Of a stretch of 64,000 bases of DNA, positions 1 to 11,211 are shown one piece after another. Origin of the DNA: Sipunculus nudus. Lineage: Eukaryota > Annelida > Sipuncula > Golfingiida > Sipunculidae. Location of the stretch: the NCBI GenBank assembly GCA_026874595.1, contig CM049308.1, forward strand, positions 94,789,624-94,853,623, given 5' to 3'. The first letter of the stretch is position 1, and each line of letters starts with the position of its first letter. The notes beneath the pieces are model-generated. The model did not search any database. It saw only the letters and a list, made by a program, of their open reading frames with translations, and had not been told where the DNA came from. A program made the translations under genes and the position numbers.

Positions 1-2440
1 GTATCTAGTGAGGCGTAACAGGCTGGGAACCCGATCTGGTAGGTGATTTTGAACTCTGTATCTTGTATGTGCTTTTAATATACTCTTGTTGTTTAAACCG
101 CTGACTTTTGATTTGTTTTGTGCCTGAGTACTGATACGTTGAGTGCGCCATCAAAACCATACATCTCTACTTTTAAACGTTGCACCAAAGGCAACCCGGT
201 CCGTCACTTGGTGAGGGCAACCTTTTCCCTAAATTGGGCACCAGAAAGGGGTAACTTTTATCGGGTGACACAAGAGCCATGTATGTTTTTACATTTGTTT
301 TGTTTGACAGCTAACCGGCCAAGTATAACCCGCCTGTTTAGGCCACGAAGATAATCCCGACATCCCGCCGGCACAGCGTCTCAGACATGACATCATGACA
401 GGATGTGGTCCACCCTGTCTAGATTAAATTCACAAAGAACTGACATCGGTAATACAACTTAATAAAATTGATTTACATCGATTTGACTGGAAAATTAACC
501 AGAGGGTAGGTAAGTGTTTCATCATTCATTATATCCCCTAAACACTCCCCGGGAAATCACCAAGTTTATACATTATAGAATTAACGAAAACAAAAACATT
601 AATTTAATTTTACCATGCAACCGGCAGTAAAACTTACAATATACCTGACACAGCATAAGATAGCCCATCCACCTTTCCATCCCTAACTGACCCGCTGTAG
701 CACCCCTATAATACATGTATAACAAATAGACTGCCCCGATGGTTCAGCCAATCATCTTCTGGTATGCCTAAATATATTCAACCTTGGTCTCAGGGTAATT
801 TATACAGACCTGCCAAAGGTAAAGGTCCGAAAAAAAGAGTACGTCCTTTGGAAAAAAAAGAGTACCGTAGACTGTTTTGATATAAATAGTGAAAAAAAAG
901 TAAAATTAGCAGCAATTCCCTATTTCTCATCATACTGAACAAAGATGAGCTTCGCATATTACAAATTATATGTATACATCGTTCCCAAAGTCAGAAACAT
1001 ACATGGTGCACATCCCCCTGAATTAAGATGGGGCATTTCCACATGTTGTGACACATGCTGCATGTACATTGTATTTTTCATGTTACCAGATAGCCCGAAT
1101 GTTTTGGCTTACCGGCTGATTCCATCAAAATGTTAACTTCGCTAAATTCAGTCACGCTTTTGAATCTAAAAATAACCTGGAGTGTACACTCCTTTAGCAG
1201 CGGGAATACATGGCCGTCGTCCCAGGTCTCCTATTATGGACAATCCTTCTTGCAGATGTAGTTCCTTAATAGAAGACATCCACCGCTATTTCCATAACTG
1301 CATATATAAACCCTCGAAACCAAAAACAATCTCTATCCTACCATCCTTTCTTCCATCCATCCATCCATACTACATTTCGTTTATTTTTTACACTCATTTC
1401 ACACGTTTTGATCAACATGTTCTTCAATGACACGCTATCATCTTTGCTCGATTGCTTGGTCATATATTTCATTGTAATTGCAACGAACCGGAAAACAAAG
1501 ATAATAATGAGCTGTGCTCGTGCTCAATCCTAATTTATTTGTACCATTGTAAAAGGGCCAAGGTTCTCATGATCACATCAACACACAAACAGCCTTGATG
1601 ACAAAGTATTTGTAATTGTTTATTTGTCCACGATACACTGAAAATTAGGATAAATATACTAACCCTCTCAGAGGGGTGCTTGGACCAGCTGAAAGTGTCT
1701 CGTCAGCTGCTTAATCATAACTGTCCCGTATCACTACAACAGGAGTATTAAAAAAATATCAAGTCAAATTTACAATCATATATTCCACGTGCTATGTAAA
1801 TATTAAAACCATTACAGATGTAAGGTATGTAAAAATACTTTTATGATCACAGAGTTAAAAACAAAAGAATTACAAGTCAGTTACTGATAAACACCTAAAC
1901 CCGCCTGATAATGTCAACCAGAACTTCAGGGATGGTCAAGTAGCATGGTATGTCATTCATAAAAAATCCATTTATATTCAATTTCATTGTGTTTAATTTT
2001 GACCAAGTCACCGGTTTGGTCATCCCAATAGGTCTTTTGGCCATCCTGCTCCTGAGAAAAATTTCAACCTATTAAACTTTCTGTCATACAGGTCCGTCAC
2101 TTCTTCAGGAATGTTCTCAGTTGTCATATTGATTGAATGGGCCTACAGTTCAGATACAAATGTACTACCTCAAGAATGTTCTCAGTTGTCACACTGATCA
2201 AATGGGCCTTCAGATCGGAAACAAATGCACTCGGGCCTTCAGTTAAAAAACACTGCATTTAGAGAAATGAAACTTCTCATCCTGGTGCATATGAATAATT
2301 TTCATTCTAACATTCAACTCTGCCTTCACAACAATTATTTTTTTTTGGTTTTTTGACAGTTTGGTTGTGTTCTTTTCAATATCACCTTCAGTTTCCCAGA
2401 TACCACCAATATTGAACACACACTAAAGCCTCTGTTTATT
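1..2440. other. Intergenic, no gene recognised
   Basis: A+T-rich sequence with short open frames only (longest about 82 codons), none with a motif, splice context or codon pattern I can support. A diverged pair of about 60-bp direct repeats (AATGTTCTCAGTTGTCA...AATGGGCC) lies at 2109-2160 and 2174-2220. Confidence 0.5.
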
Positions 2441-2700
2441 TTTAGCTCTATCCTTGGCCTCCTTAGCCAGTGATAGTCTTCTATTTTATAGCAGTCGCTG
2501 TTCAATTTTTTTTCTTGAAATCTTTGGCATATGCCTTTTCATCAGCAGCAACTGCACGTGCCTGCTTGACGGCGAGCTTTGTGCGTTCCAACTTCAAATT
2601 TTCGTCTTGCATATGAAGCCTGGCTCTTGTCTGGTGTACTTTAAACATAGCTTTTGACTCTATATGAGCGACAGAGTGGCAATTCGAGCCCGTGCTTTAA
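2441..2700 (-). pseudogene. Decayed coding fragment, charged helical tail
   Basis: On the minus strand a frame reads MFKVHQTRARLHMQDENLKL, then ERTKLAVKQARAVAADEKAY and AKDFKKK before a stop near 2510. Beyond it a shifted frame continues RRLSLAKEAKDRAK. The composition (Lys/Glu/Ala-rich, heptad-like) is that of a coiled coil. It resembles in style the C-terminal tail of the larger relic at 4132-7150, so it is probably another broken copy of the same repeated gene family. Function unknown. Confidence 0.4.
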
Positions 2701-3104
2701 GGGAATCGCATATCGCGAAATTACGTTCTCCACTTATGCAGGCCACCCAGCAGCCAGTTGAAAAAATGTAGGACATTTTTGGGAAAATAGTAGGACTTAC
2801 TAGAATTAAAAAAAAAAATAACTTATTATATACTTATATGAATGAATTCATCAATTTCAAGGATTATTATCCTAACATTTTATCTAAGTTTTATTCATCA
2901 TGATTTTGATGCACCAAAAATGATTTTTTTAATTAAAAGAAAAGTTCTGCATCTCATAAATCCTTTAGACTACATGTTGTAGAGTTCAAATATATCATGT
3001 TGAAGAGTTCTAAAAAATATGATTGTCTGTTAAAGTATACAAATGCTAGTATCTAACTTAATGTTGCTGAGTGTTATTTAGTAACAAAAGTCATCCTAGA
3101 CAGT

Positions 3105-3132
3105 TAGTGCTTTTTTTTCTTTGAGTCATTTG
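3105..3132 (+). repeat. 28-bp direct repeat, left copy (probable target-site duplication)
   Basis: TAGTGC, a T-run and CTTTGAGTCATTTG form a 28-nt block repeated at 4133-4160 with one mismatch. The two copies bracket the LINE fragment and the MITE. Read on the minus strand both copies end in NDSKKKKH-stop, the C-terminus of the decayed gene into which the insertion went. Confidence 0.65.
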
Positions 3133-3799
3133 CCAGACATGCATAAAGAATGAAATTTGCTTGCCACCTTGGAAACCGCCAAGAATTAATAAATTTCTTA
3201 ATAGAGAGGATTATAATTGGTCAAAGGTGTACCTGTTATCTCAAAGTGTGTTTCAAGATGTTAATACACAGGATTTTTCAGTATAAAGTTCTGCAGAATA
3301 TTTTGGTTACTAATTATTGGCTAGAGAAGTGGAAATTTGTAAATGATAACAAATGTACTTTTTGTAAATCTGACGGAGAAAATATAGTGCACTTATTTGG
3401 GATTGTGAATTGATTAAAGAATTTTGGTTAGCAATAGAAATTAGGTGTAATAATAGGTTGAAAGTAGATAATTTTCACCTTGATAAAGCAGGAGTTTTTC
3501 TTGGAGTGTTAGGTGAAGATATATGGAAGAATTACATTTTTTCATTGGTAAAAGCTATATTTATAGATGCAGGTGTAACGATATTAATGTAACGATAACA
3601 GGACTCGAACAATATTTCAAGCATTACATGAAGATTGAATTAATTATTGCAAAGAATAACAACAAGACACAACATCTATTGGAGAAGTGGTCAGTATTAA
3701 AGTGTTTAATTGACTGAGATATGATATGCTTTGTTAGAGAAACGGTTTTATTTTTGTACTGTATATTTTGATTGTGGAATAAAGTTTGTTAAAAAAAAG
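3133..3799 (+). mobile_element. 5'-truncated non-LTR retrotransposon (LINE) 3' end
   Basis: The sequence encodes the C-terminal end of a LINE reverse-transcriptase polyprotein. It contains HRIFQYKVLQNILVTNYWLE, then KCTFCKSDGENIVHLF, the CxxC...HLF zinc-knuckle-like end typical of the zf-RVT domain. The frame breaks near 3395, where a base seems missing, and continues as LIKEFWLAIE. Other breaks follow. An AATAAA signal at 3778-3783 is followed by GTTTGTT and an eight-A tail (3791-3798), the expected LINE 3' end. It is dead and severely 5'-truncated. Confidence 0.75.
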
Positions 3800-3802
3800 A
3801 CA

Positions 3803-4131
3803 GGCCAAAATAAAAAAAGGTATGGTTCTCAGGCACTTTTTTCAGAAATCGATGCAGGCAGGCGGTTTTTTTATTTTTAATTTTTTGGTATGTTTCGATT
3901 AAAATGTCAAATGATAAGGGAAAAGCATGATAATAACAGATTTTTTTGGCTAAACAGGTAAAAGCACCAAATAACTAAGGAAATTGTACGATTTTATCTT
4001 CTTGAAAGAAATGCCCGGGCGGCTGAAGCTCAAATTTGGTAAGTTTCTATTGAAAATCAAAATAAAAATTTTTGATGCGGGGGTTTAAAATTGGTGTGGC
4101 CTGAGAACCATACCTTTTATTTTTTTGGGCC
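3803..4131. mobile_element. 329-bp MITE with ~32-bp terminal inverted repeats
   Basis: The left end 3803-3834 (GGCCAAAATAAAAAAAGGTA, then TGGTTCTCAGGC) is the imperfect reverse complement of the right end 4098-4131. It differs by small A-run length changes. The interior is non-coding and A+T-rich. It lies between the LINE A-tail and the right copy of the 28-bp duplication, so it probably inserted into the A-rich tail later. Confidence 0.7.
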
Positions 4132-7100
4132 CTAGTGCTTTTTCTTCTTTGAGTCATTTGAGAGTGATTTGTTCAAAAGTTTCATGTCTTCACTGGCCTT
4201 GGTCAGTGTTTTCTGTCCACATTATAACAAAGCTTGAGCAGCTTGGATACTATGCATGTACATGTTTTCTGCTGCAAGCTTTTGTCAATCTCTCACTGGC
4301 CTCCTTAATAAGGACATTGCTAGCATCAATCTCTTTCTGCAGTTCAGACTGCTGTTTCATCAAATCCTCTCTAAAATCTGCTTTTCTTTTCAGTCCTCTA
4401 CACTCTTGATTGTTCTTTTCGGCTTCTTTCTCTTTCCTTTGCTTTTCAAGGTCTTCCTTGTACAATTTATAGGCATTCCTAAAAGCATGGGCTGTCTTAG
4501 GATGTTCTGGCACCTTACTAGGCTCTCCACACAGCCAGTAACTGATCCTTGCCACTGTTTAGTAGTCAACTGTCTTATGGCAAAGAATACATAAGGCATA
4601 GCCACATTCATTCTCAGTGCACCAATCTTTTAGACTGTGTCCATTCTCATCTTTTAATTTTATTAAAATGTGTTGATCTAGGCATGGTGGAAATCAGTAC
4701 ACTTGCACCTTGTCCATAAGATTACTGCAGCATAAAACTACAAACACATTGTTACAGGACAGTCTTTCAGGTTTGGTCAAATCCATTTTATCTCAACAGG
4801 TGTATAGCATCATTGTAGTCGTCACTGCTGTATCGAGTTATCAAGTAACTAGCCCTGTGTGTTTAAGTGTACACCCCTGTGTTGCAATAATGGGTTAGCC
4901 CCTTCATGCAACAAAGTCACCAATGCAGCTGTCTGCAGGGCTGGACATGCAGTAATTAGACTGGCTGATAACATGCTGACTGGGGTGCAAGTACCAACAA
5001 AGACAACCATAACAGAGGCTCTCCTGTTATCTTAGGAAGTGCACCAGGGGGCTATGCAATGATACCATTGCTGTTTACTGCATCATAGAAGTTCCACTTG
5101 CAATTATCAATTGATATGAGAGATTTTCAAAAATAAAAAGCTTTAATCCAATTTTTTTAAGTTTTCTTTTTAAAAAGTAGGAATTAGGTCCAAAAAGTAG
5201 GAAAAGCAGGACATAGTAGGACAGGTGTTGAAAAAGTAGGAAAAGTAGGACCGCTTGGTGGCCTGCTTATGTTTGTTCGGCTACATGTCTGTGCCACATT
5301 CACTAAAACATCTGCGGCATCCAAAACTTGTCCACCTTGAAACTGATCCTGCAGGTGTCTGCGCATCACTTCCACTTCTGCTTTTCAAAATTGTTGTAAT
5401 AGGGTCACTGTTTTAGCATCATTCTGTCAACGAGGTCTAGATACCATCCACTTTTACTGGCACACCATCATACATTCTTTGACTGCAAGACAGTAGTTGG
5501 TGGGCATCTCTTTACAGGCACTCAAGTCTGTCCACTGCGCCTTGAAACTTACTCAGGTCTAAGATATTGTCTGCATTTCCAACGAGTCTCATCCATGCGC
5601 CACTCACCTGTTTGCCGAAAAGTCCCAGTGCTCAGGGTGGTCATCGGTTCTTAGCGCATTCAACAAGAAAATGTGCACTGCATTTGTTGGCATGAATATC
5701 GAGGTAAAGGAATCTGAAATGCAGTCTGACAGGCGAAAAAGAATACCACTGCTCAAGAAATAGATGTGGAATCTGTTACCGACAAACCGATAGTAGAAGG
5801 TCTTGCTTTCTTTTGAAATTCTACCTTTTATGGTGAGGTATTGGGTCAGGTCAGCTTTACACGAATAGCCTACTTTGTGCTGTGAAACAATTTAGCAGTT
5901 AACCCAACCAATGCCTGTGTGAGACTTTCACCACGGCCGGTGAAGGGAGGGTTGCTGTGTCTTTCTGTTTTTATTTCTTTGCAATTTAGTTCCTCAAAAG
6001 CCTTTACACCTTTATCACACGCCTTAGCGACAGAGTCTGGGGGATGCATATAGCACACTTGAACTGATTCAGTTTAAACCTTTAATACTATTTAATTTGG
6101 TATCAACTGCATGATTTGTGGCACACATATCAGTAAGCGTGTTTGGCACATTTTTCAAAATATCAGTTTGATCATCAGGTGTCGGTGTACTTTCAGCTTT
6201 CTGTATGCTATCATAATCAGTGGCTCTTCCATCAACCTGTCCGCGCACACCTAGCAGGTAGGTTTTCTCATCTGTAGCGACTTCAGTTACTACCAAGTGG
6301 CCTAACGGTTTTGTAGGGCCATCATACTTAATTGTAGTGTTAGACCTATAGCATGCAAGCAGTCCCTCCTTTTCCTGTTGCCTGTACAAAACCTTCATTT
6401 CATGACAAAACTGGTTCTGTGTTGCATAACACGGCAGTTTGCCATTAACATTGCAACTATTGTTACACATGCATTGTTTTTTATCGTTTAAGACACATTT
6501 CTTTTGAAGACGCCCACTTCTTGTGGGTGATAACTCGCTTCACGTATATTGTGTGGAAACATTTTGTTGTTCATCATGGTATCCGCCGAGGGTGGCCGAT
6601 TTTCTAACATTGTGACATAATCATTTTCAGTTGCAGCAAAAGTAGCTGCAAGTTCTTTGAGTGTTTTATTCTTTCATGCAAACTCCTTAACCAGTTAGTT
6701 CTTTGTTTGTGTCACCACATCTCTCATTCTTGCTTCTGCAGACTCTTTATGTTTCTTTACAGCATACTTTGCAATAACCTGGGACCTCCTTAGTTGTCGC
6801 TTCTCTTTATAAGTTGATTGCAATTTTTGTTTAAGGCTAGTCACAATTTTTTTCGCACTCTTTCTTGTCATGTCTTTGTTTCTCTTTCAGTTTAGCTATA
6901 TGGTTAGGTTTTTATGCTTTATGGATTGATTCACTCTTTTTGGATTGTACAAGATTATCTTCTTCTTCAGCTGGTCATTTTCTAATTTCAGTTTTTTAAC
7001 CTGCTCTTCTTGAATTTCTATATGTTGTTCCAGTTCCTTAACTTTACGAGTCTGAACTGTGAGTTCATTTGATAGTCTATCATTAACAACATGGAGAATT

Positions 7101-7150
7101 TCATCAGACCGCTTTAAACGTTTAGAAGGAATTTCCTCAGACGCATTGGC
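4132..7150 (-). pseudogene. Decayed repeat-type protein gene (coiled coil / GNRFH / coiled-coil tail)
   Basis: Conceptual minus-strand pieces line up in order over 3 kb. First comes a coiled coil at about 7110-6900 (VKELEQHIEIQEEQVKKLKL, ENDQLKKKI). A Cys-containing segment follows at 6470-6069 (CNNSCNVNGKLPCYATQ, then YLLGVRGQVDGRATDYDSIQ). Next are VCYMHPPDSVAKACDKGVKA (about 6058) and VGNRFHIYFLSSGILF (about 5780). A Cys-rich piece lies near 4640 (WCTENECGYALCILCHK). A Lys/Glu-rich helical tail at 4555-4250 precedes a stop after NDSKKKKH (4133). Stops and frameshifts separate the pieces. From memory, this layout resembles an uncharacterised protein family present in many copies in mollusc and cnidarian genomes. 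Function unknown. Confidence 0.5.
4133..4160 (+). repeat. 28-bp direct repeat, right copy
   Basis: Partner of the block at 3105-3132 with one mismatch, continuous on the minus strand with the decayed coding sequence (LLNKSLSNDSKKKKH-stop). Confidence 0.65.
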
Positions 7151-7625
7151 TGCAGTACCACACTTACACTATATTCAGGCGTACGGGGTCGCTTTAACCC
7201 TGAATCCCTCTGGTTGTATTTTAAAACAAATTCATCATCAAGGAAAGCTTACAGTTTTTCAGCATTACGCAATTTACGCTAGTTCTTTTGTAGCTTTTGT
7301 AGTTGTTGTTTTATTTCAGAAATATTTGGGTAAAAACGCGAATATCTATGTCACAAACAGAGCTATCCCATTTTAATCAATTTGATATTTTCAGATATAA
7401 CCTCTTTCCAAGTGATATTTCTTTTTTTGCACTGAACTGCAGCTAGGATAGCACATTCGTCCCGATTTTTTGTCAACAAGACCAAATCTGGACAAAACTG
7501 GACAGAAAATCTGCTTCCTACATAGATTCCATGTATAATGATAAGAGAAGAAAGAAAGTTTTTTAATTTTAAAATCATATGTAGTATATATATGCAATTT
7601 CAGCCTAATGCTACATTTATTAATT
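7151..7625. other. Intergenic, nothing recognised
   Basis: A+T-rich, only short frames in shifted registers. No splice or motif support. Confidence 0.4.
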
Positions 7626-8715
7626 GTATCCCCAGACAAAGTCGGGGGGGTACTATGTTTTCATGACGGTCCCGCCGCCGCATATAAATCTTGTTGGCGC
7701 GATAACTAAAAAAATATTTCACGTATCTTTACCAAACTTGGTATATGTATAGATATGGGTAAGAGGACGAGGCCTATTTAAAATGAGGTGATGACCTTTA
7801 CTAGGAGATTGTCCTTGACCTTGAATAGATCTAATTTTGGGGAAAATCACACAAATTCTTAAATATCTCAAGAAATCTTGCATGGATTGATCCAAAATTC
7901 AAAACACAGTCTGTTTACCATAACAAGGCCGCGTGACCGGAGGTCGGATTAAGAGAGGCATTACGCCGTGTTTCAGCCAGCAGAAATATGTATTACATAT
8001 TTTTGGCCAAGTCAGACCGGGCATCTCCTGATTGACACGTGCTTTGGCTCAGCGATGGACACGGCCCCGCGCTGTGTTTATGTTGACACCTTTCATCGCG
8101 CCCGGTCCACTGTTTTTAACAGTTGTTTACAGGAGAAAGCAAACGGTTTCAGGGCAATATTTTCGCAGGTGTATATATATTTTAAGGGGAAGAAACTATT
8201 TTTTTTCGTGTTAACTCAACATGCTTTATAGGTGATTGGGCCCCTTTAAATTGGGGTCATGACCTTGAATTTTCCCATATTTGGTGAAATTCACACAAAA
8301 TCTTTAATATCTCAGTAAGGGATACATTGAATGATAAATATCAAAATGACCGAAGATCTTGGATAGCTTTGTCTTTAACAGAAGACAGGTGGCGCCACCT
8401 TGTGTTGTTTTCTTGTTAAAATGATGTTAACGCAATAACTCCAATAGGAATTTGAGGTACAGTCACCAAACCCACAGGTTTGATGCATCTTTTCAACGGC
8501 TAGGTCAAGTTCGAACATGGATGACCTTGATGCATTTTTTTTCAAGGTCACAGCAGCGATTATGCTAAAATGATATTAGGGCAATAACTCAAAAAGAATT
8601 AATGGTACAGCCACTAAACCTACAGTTTAGATGCAACTTAGCAAGGGCTGGGGGGGGGGGGGGGGGGTAATTGTCTGGGGATACTATGGCACCTGCGGTG
8701 CCAAGAAATATCTAG
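7626..8715. mobile_element. Dispersed repeat, GTATCCCCAGACAA / TTGTCTGGGGATAC family
   Basis: The left end GTATCCCCAGACAA (7626-7639) is the exact reverse complement of 8671-8684. The right end continues CACCTGCGGTGCCAAGAAAT, then ATCTAG. The same right end, also preceded by a long G-run, recurs at 42396-42437. The interior has TGACCTTGA-type text and an 18-G run at 8650-8667, and no coding capacity I can recognise. I recall this family as common in bivalve genomes. Confidence 0.6.
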
Positions 8716-9049
8716 TTGAAATATATTATTAATTCTTTACGTTATAATACAATAAACAGTGTGGTACAACCTCGTGTGGAGCCAGTGGTCCGGTTACAAG
8801 GACACTGTCATGTCAGCAGTGATAATGTAATACATGCACACAGCTGTCTGTAACAATCTCATTTGCCATAGTCAGTTGAAACAGCTCGAATCATTATTTG
8901 AGAATCGTTATGTGAGAAAGCAACAAATAAATCCTTTGTGCAACATATGCAAGACCCGCAAATAGTCATCTCGGTTCAGTATCTGTTTCCTGGCATAATA
9001 ACCTCAGTTACCTCATGAATTACGGTTCGAATGAATGAGTTCGCGCTAA

Positions 9050-9163
9050 CCCAAATCATCTTGTTTATTTAGTTGACACCAGATGGCGTCACCGCGTTTG
9101 TGCGGTCTTTCTGTATCACAAGGCTGCGCATGCGTAAGCTTCCGGACAACGGGAAGTCAACAG
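9050..9163 (+). promoter_or_regulatory. Candidate CpG-rich promoter / first non-coding exon of TTLL5
   Basis: This stretch is CpG-rich in an otherwise CpG-poor neighbourhood. It carries AGATGGCGTCACC (YY1-like), TGCGCATGCG (9125-9134, NRF1 palindrome core) and CTTCCGG (9139-9145, ETS), then CGGGAAGT. A good donor CAG|GTACGC follows at 9164. Exon 1 opens with an acceptor at 17248, so a non-coding exon must exist upstream, and this is the best candidate seen. TATA-less NRF1/ETS promoters are typical of ciliary and housekeeping genes. The link to TTLL5 is inference. Confidence 0.35.
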
Positions 9164-9915
9164 GTACGCGCACGTAAACGTTTAAAAAACAAACACATAT
9201 TCAGACTTTATCTACAAATTGTCTTTCAATTAACCAATTGGTGTCTTCGCGATAGAAATACCTAGGTTTCAGACGTTTATTCTGTGAAAGTTAGTATTGA
9301 TTTTCTTGAAGTTTTGCTGTTCTCAAGGGAATGGGCGATAATTAAGGAGATCTTGGCAGCAGTTGCTAAGGCAATGGTCTTGGGATTGAACATTATTGTG
9401 GGAACTCTTGAAACTTAGGAAAAGGAATTGGCCGTTTATCATCAGGTAAAATAATGTTAGTTGAGTATTTACAGGAAACACGAGTACTTAATATTTACTG
9501 CCTAAAGCCATTGTAAAGGAAATGACTGAGACAGTGAGTTCACTAAAAATTCATTGATCATCTGGTTGCAGCTACAGACTGTACAATGTGTGCAACCCTG
9601 GTTTGCTTAAGGTAAAGAGAAATGTGTGAAATATTTAATGTGGCCAGTAAATTGGAGCGAATATAGAATACCTCAGGCACCCTGGTTATCAGAACGTCCT
9701 AAAGAGGGCGATACATTTGATGGGGATAGAGAGGAAAAATGGGGTATAGTCTTTTTGGGGTTCATTTTAAATAATAGAAGAGTTGTGATGTGACTTGTAA
9801 CATCTGAGTATCTGACTGTTAGGTATGTCTTGTACCTATCTGATGTCCGGTACTGTTTGATCTGGAAGAGACAGAGATATATGTGATTATTATACATGAC
9901 ATTCAATGAACATAT

Positions 9916-9986
9916 CCATGAGCAAGACTCGAACCAGCGACCGCATGCAGAGGAGTCCTGAGCTCTACCACTGAGCTATGAAGACT
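9916..9986 (-). repeat. tRNA-like (SINE-type) module with A and B boxes
   Basis: On the minus strand it reads CATAGCTCAGTGGTAGAGCT (A box; D-arm AGCTC/GAGCT pairs) and then GCTGGTTCGAGTCTTGC (B box GGTTCGAGTC) at tRNA-like spacing. Acceptor and anticodon stems do not close convincingly, so it is a tRNA-derived module rather than a functional tRNA gene. It could act as an internal RNA polymerase III promoter. Confidence 0.6.
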
Positions 9987-10261
9987 TGTTGAATATTTTC
10001 GGAAAATGGGGGTATTTAAGTTTAGACAAAAGATGTTTATGCGTGAATGAGCATGATCACGTGAGTTGGTCTCGTTGTCAAAGTGTTGGGGGAACCCAAG
10101 TTGTGATGACGTCATTTATAGTGGGCCAAATCATCCGTAGACCAAATCGTCAATTCATATGTTTGACATGGAAATGTGTAGTAGGCCTAGTAAGACGAGG
10201 TACTAAATAGATATGAAAGTGAAAATGGAAACAATGATGTAAAATGATGAATGATATAGAA

Positions 10262-10795
10262 TGTGAAATAATGATGGGGGGGGAGACCCCCCATAAACCC
10301 CTCTGTATTAGGTAGAATGATTATAATTAATGATAAATAATAAGGAATAATTGGAGGGAGACCCCCTAAACCCCCCTGTATAAGGTAGAATGATAGGAAT
10401 GAATGATAAATAATGAGGAATAATTGGGGGGAGACCCCCAAACCCCCCTGTATTAGATAGAATGATAATAATGAATGAGAAATAAAGTGGAATAATGATG
10501 GGGGGAGACCCCCAAAACCCCCCTGTAATAGGATAAGAATGAATGATAAATAATGAGGAATAATGATAAGAATGAATGATAAATAATGAGGAATAATGAT
10601 GGAGGGAGACCCCACAACCCCCCCCCCCCCCCCCTGTAATAGGTAGAATGATAAGAATGAATGATAAATAATGAGGAATAATGATGGGGGGAGACCCCCC
10701 AAACCCCCCCTGTAATAGGTAGAATGGTAAGAATGAATGATAAATAATGAGGAATAATTGGGGGGGAGACCCCCCCCCCCCCCTTGTGGGAGGAA
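10262..10795. repeat. ~75-bp tandem repeat with G/C-run palindromes, about 7 copies
   Basis: Units read GAATGATAAATAATGAGGAA, TAATGATGGGGGGAGACCCC and CCCTGTAATAGGTAGAATGA with small indels. The GGGGGAGACCCCC core can form hairpins, and C-runs reach 17 (10618-10634). Long frames across it in two minus-strand registers are repeat artefacts. Confidence 0.85.
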
Positions 10796-11211
10796 TGGAT
10801 GAGTGATAGATCAATGAATCAGTAGGAAAAGATCGTGGAGAAATGGCACAGGAACGAAGTGAAGTGTAGCGAGATAGTGAATGGATGAGATTGTGTGAGA
10901 TGGTGATTCCTGTTGACGTAATGGAGAAAGTAGGGGAAGCCTAAGACAACATGGCGGCGTTGGTTTAGGAAAGACAGAAGGGGGTGGAATAAAGGATCAA
11001 ATAATAGAACACTTAGAAGGAATGGACAAATAGACAGTTATTAGCGACGGTATGTGTTACTAAATACATACATCTCTTGCAATAGACAGGGTGGGCCAGC
11101 TATGTTGGCCGGTTTAGGTGCCTGAGGTATTCTATATTCGTACCAGTAAATTAACTGAACTTCAGCATAACATTTATTTCATCTGCATACCTTTCACTGA
11201 ATGTAGACCCA

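Larger units (their letters stand above)
9658..11140. mobile_element. 1.48-kb element with perfect 23-bp terminal inverted repeats
   Basis: The left terminus 9658-9680 (begins CGAATATAGAATACCTCAGG) is the exact reverse complement of 11118-11140. CCAGTAAATT occurs just outside both ends (9644-9653 and 11143-11152), offset by 4 and 2 bp, and could be a 10-bp target-site duplication. Inside are a minus-strand tRNA-like module (9916-9986), seven ~75-bp tandem repeats with GGGGAGACCCC cores (10262-10795), and a CpG-rich right part. No transposase frame is visible. It looks like a non-autonomous DNA element; 10-bp duplications would fit a Mutator-like mobiliser, but this is a guess. Confidence 0.7.

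Noticed and set aside
118-354. 78-codon plus-strand frame near the left edge
   Set aside because: No recognisable motif, no splice sites in agreement, no repeat family recognised.
9916-9986. Functional tRNA gene on the minus strand
   Set aside because: A and B boxes and the D-arm are present, but acceptor and anticodon stems do not close convincingly, and it sits inside a TIR element.
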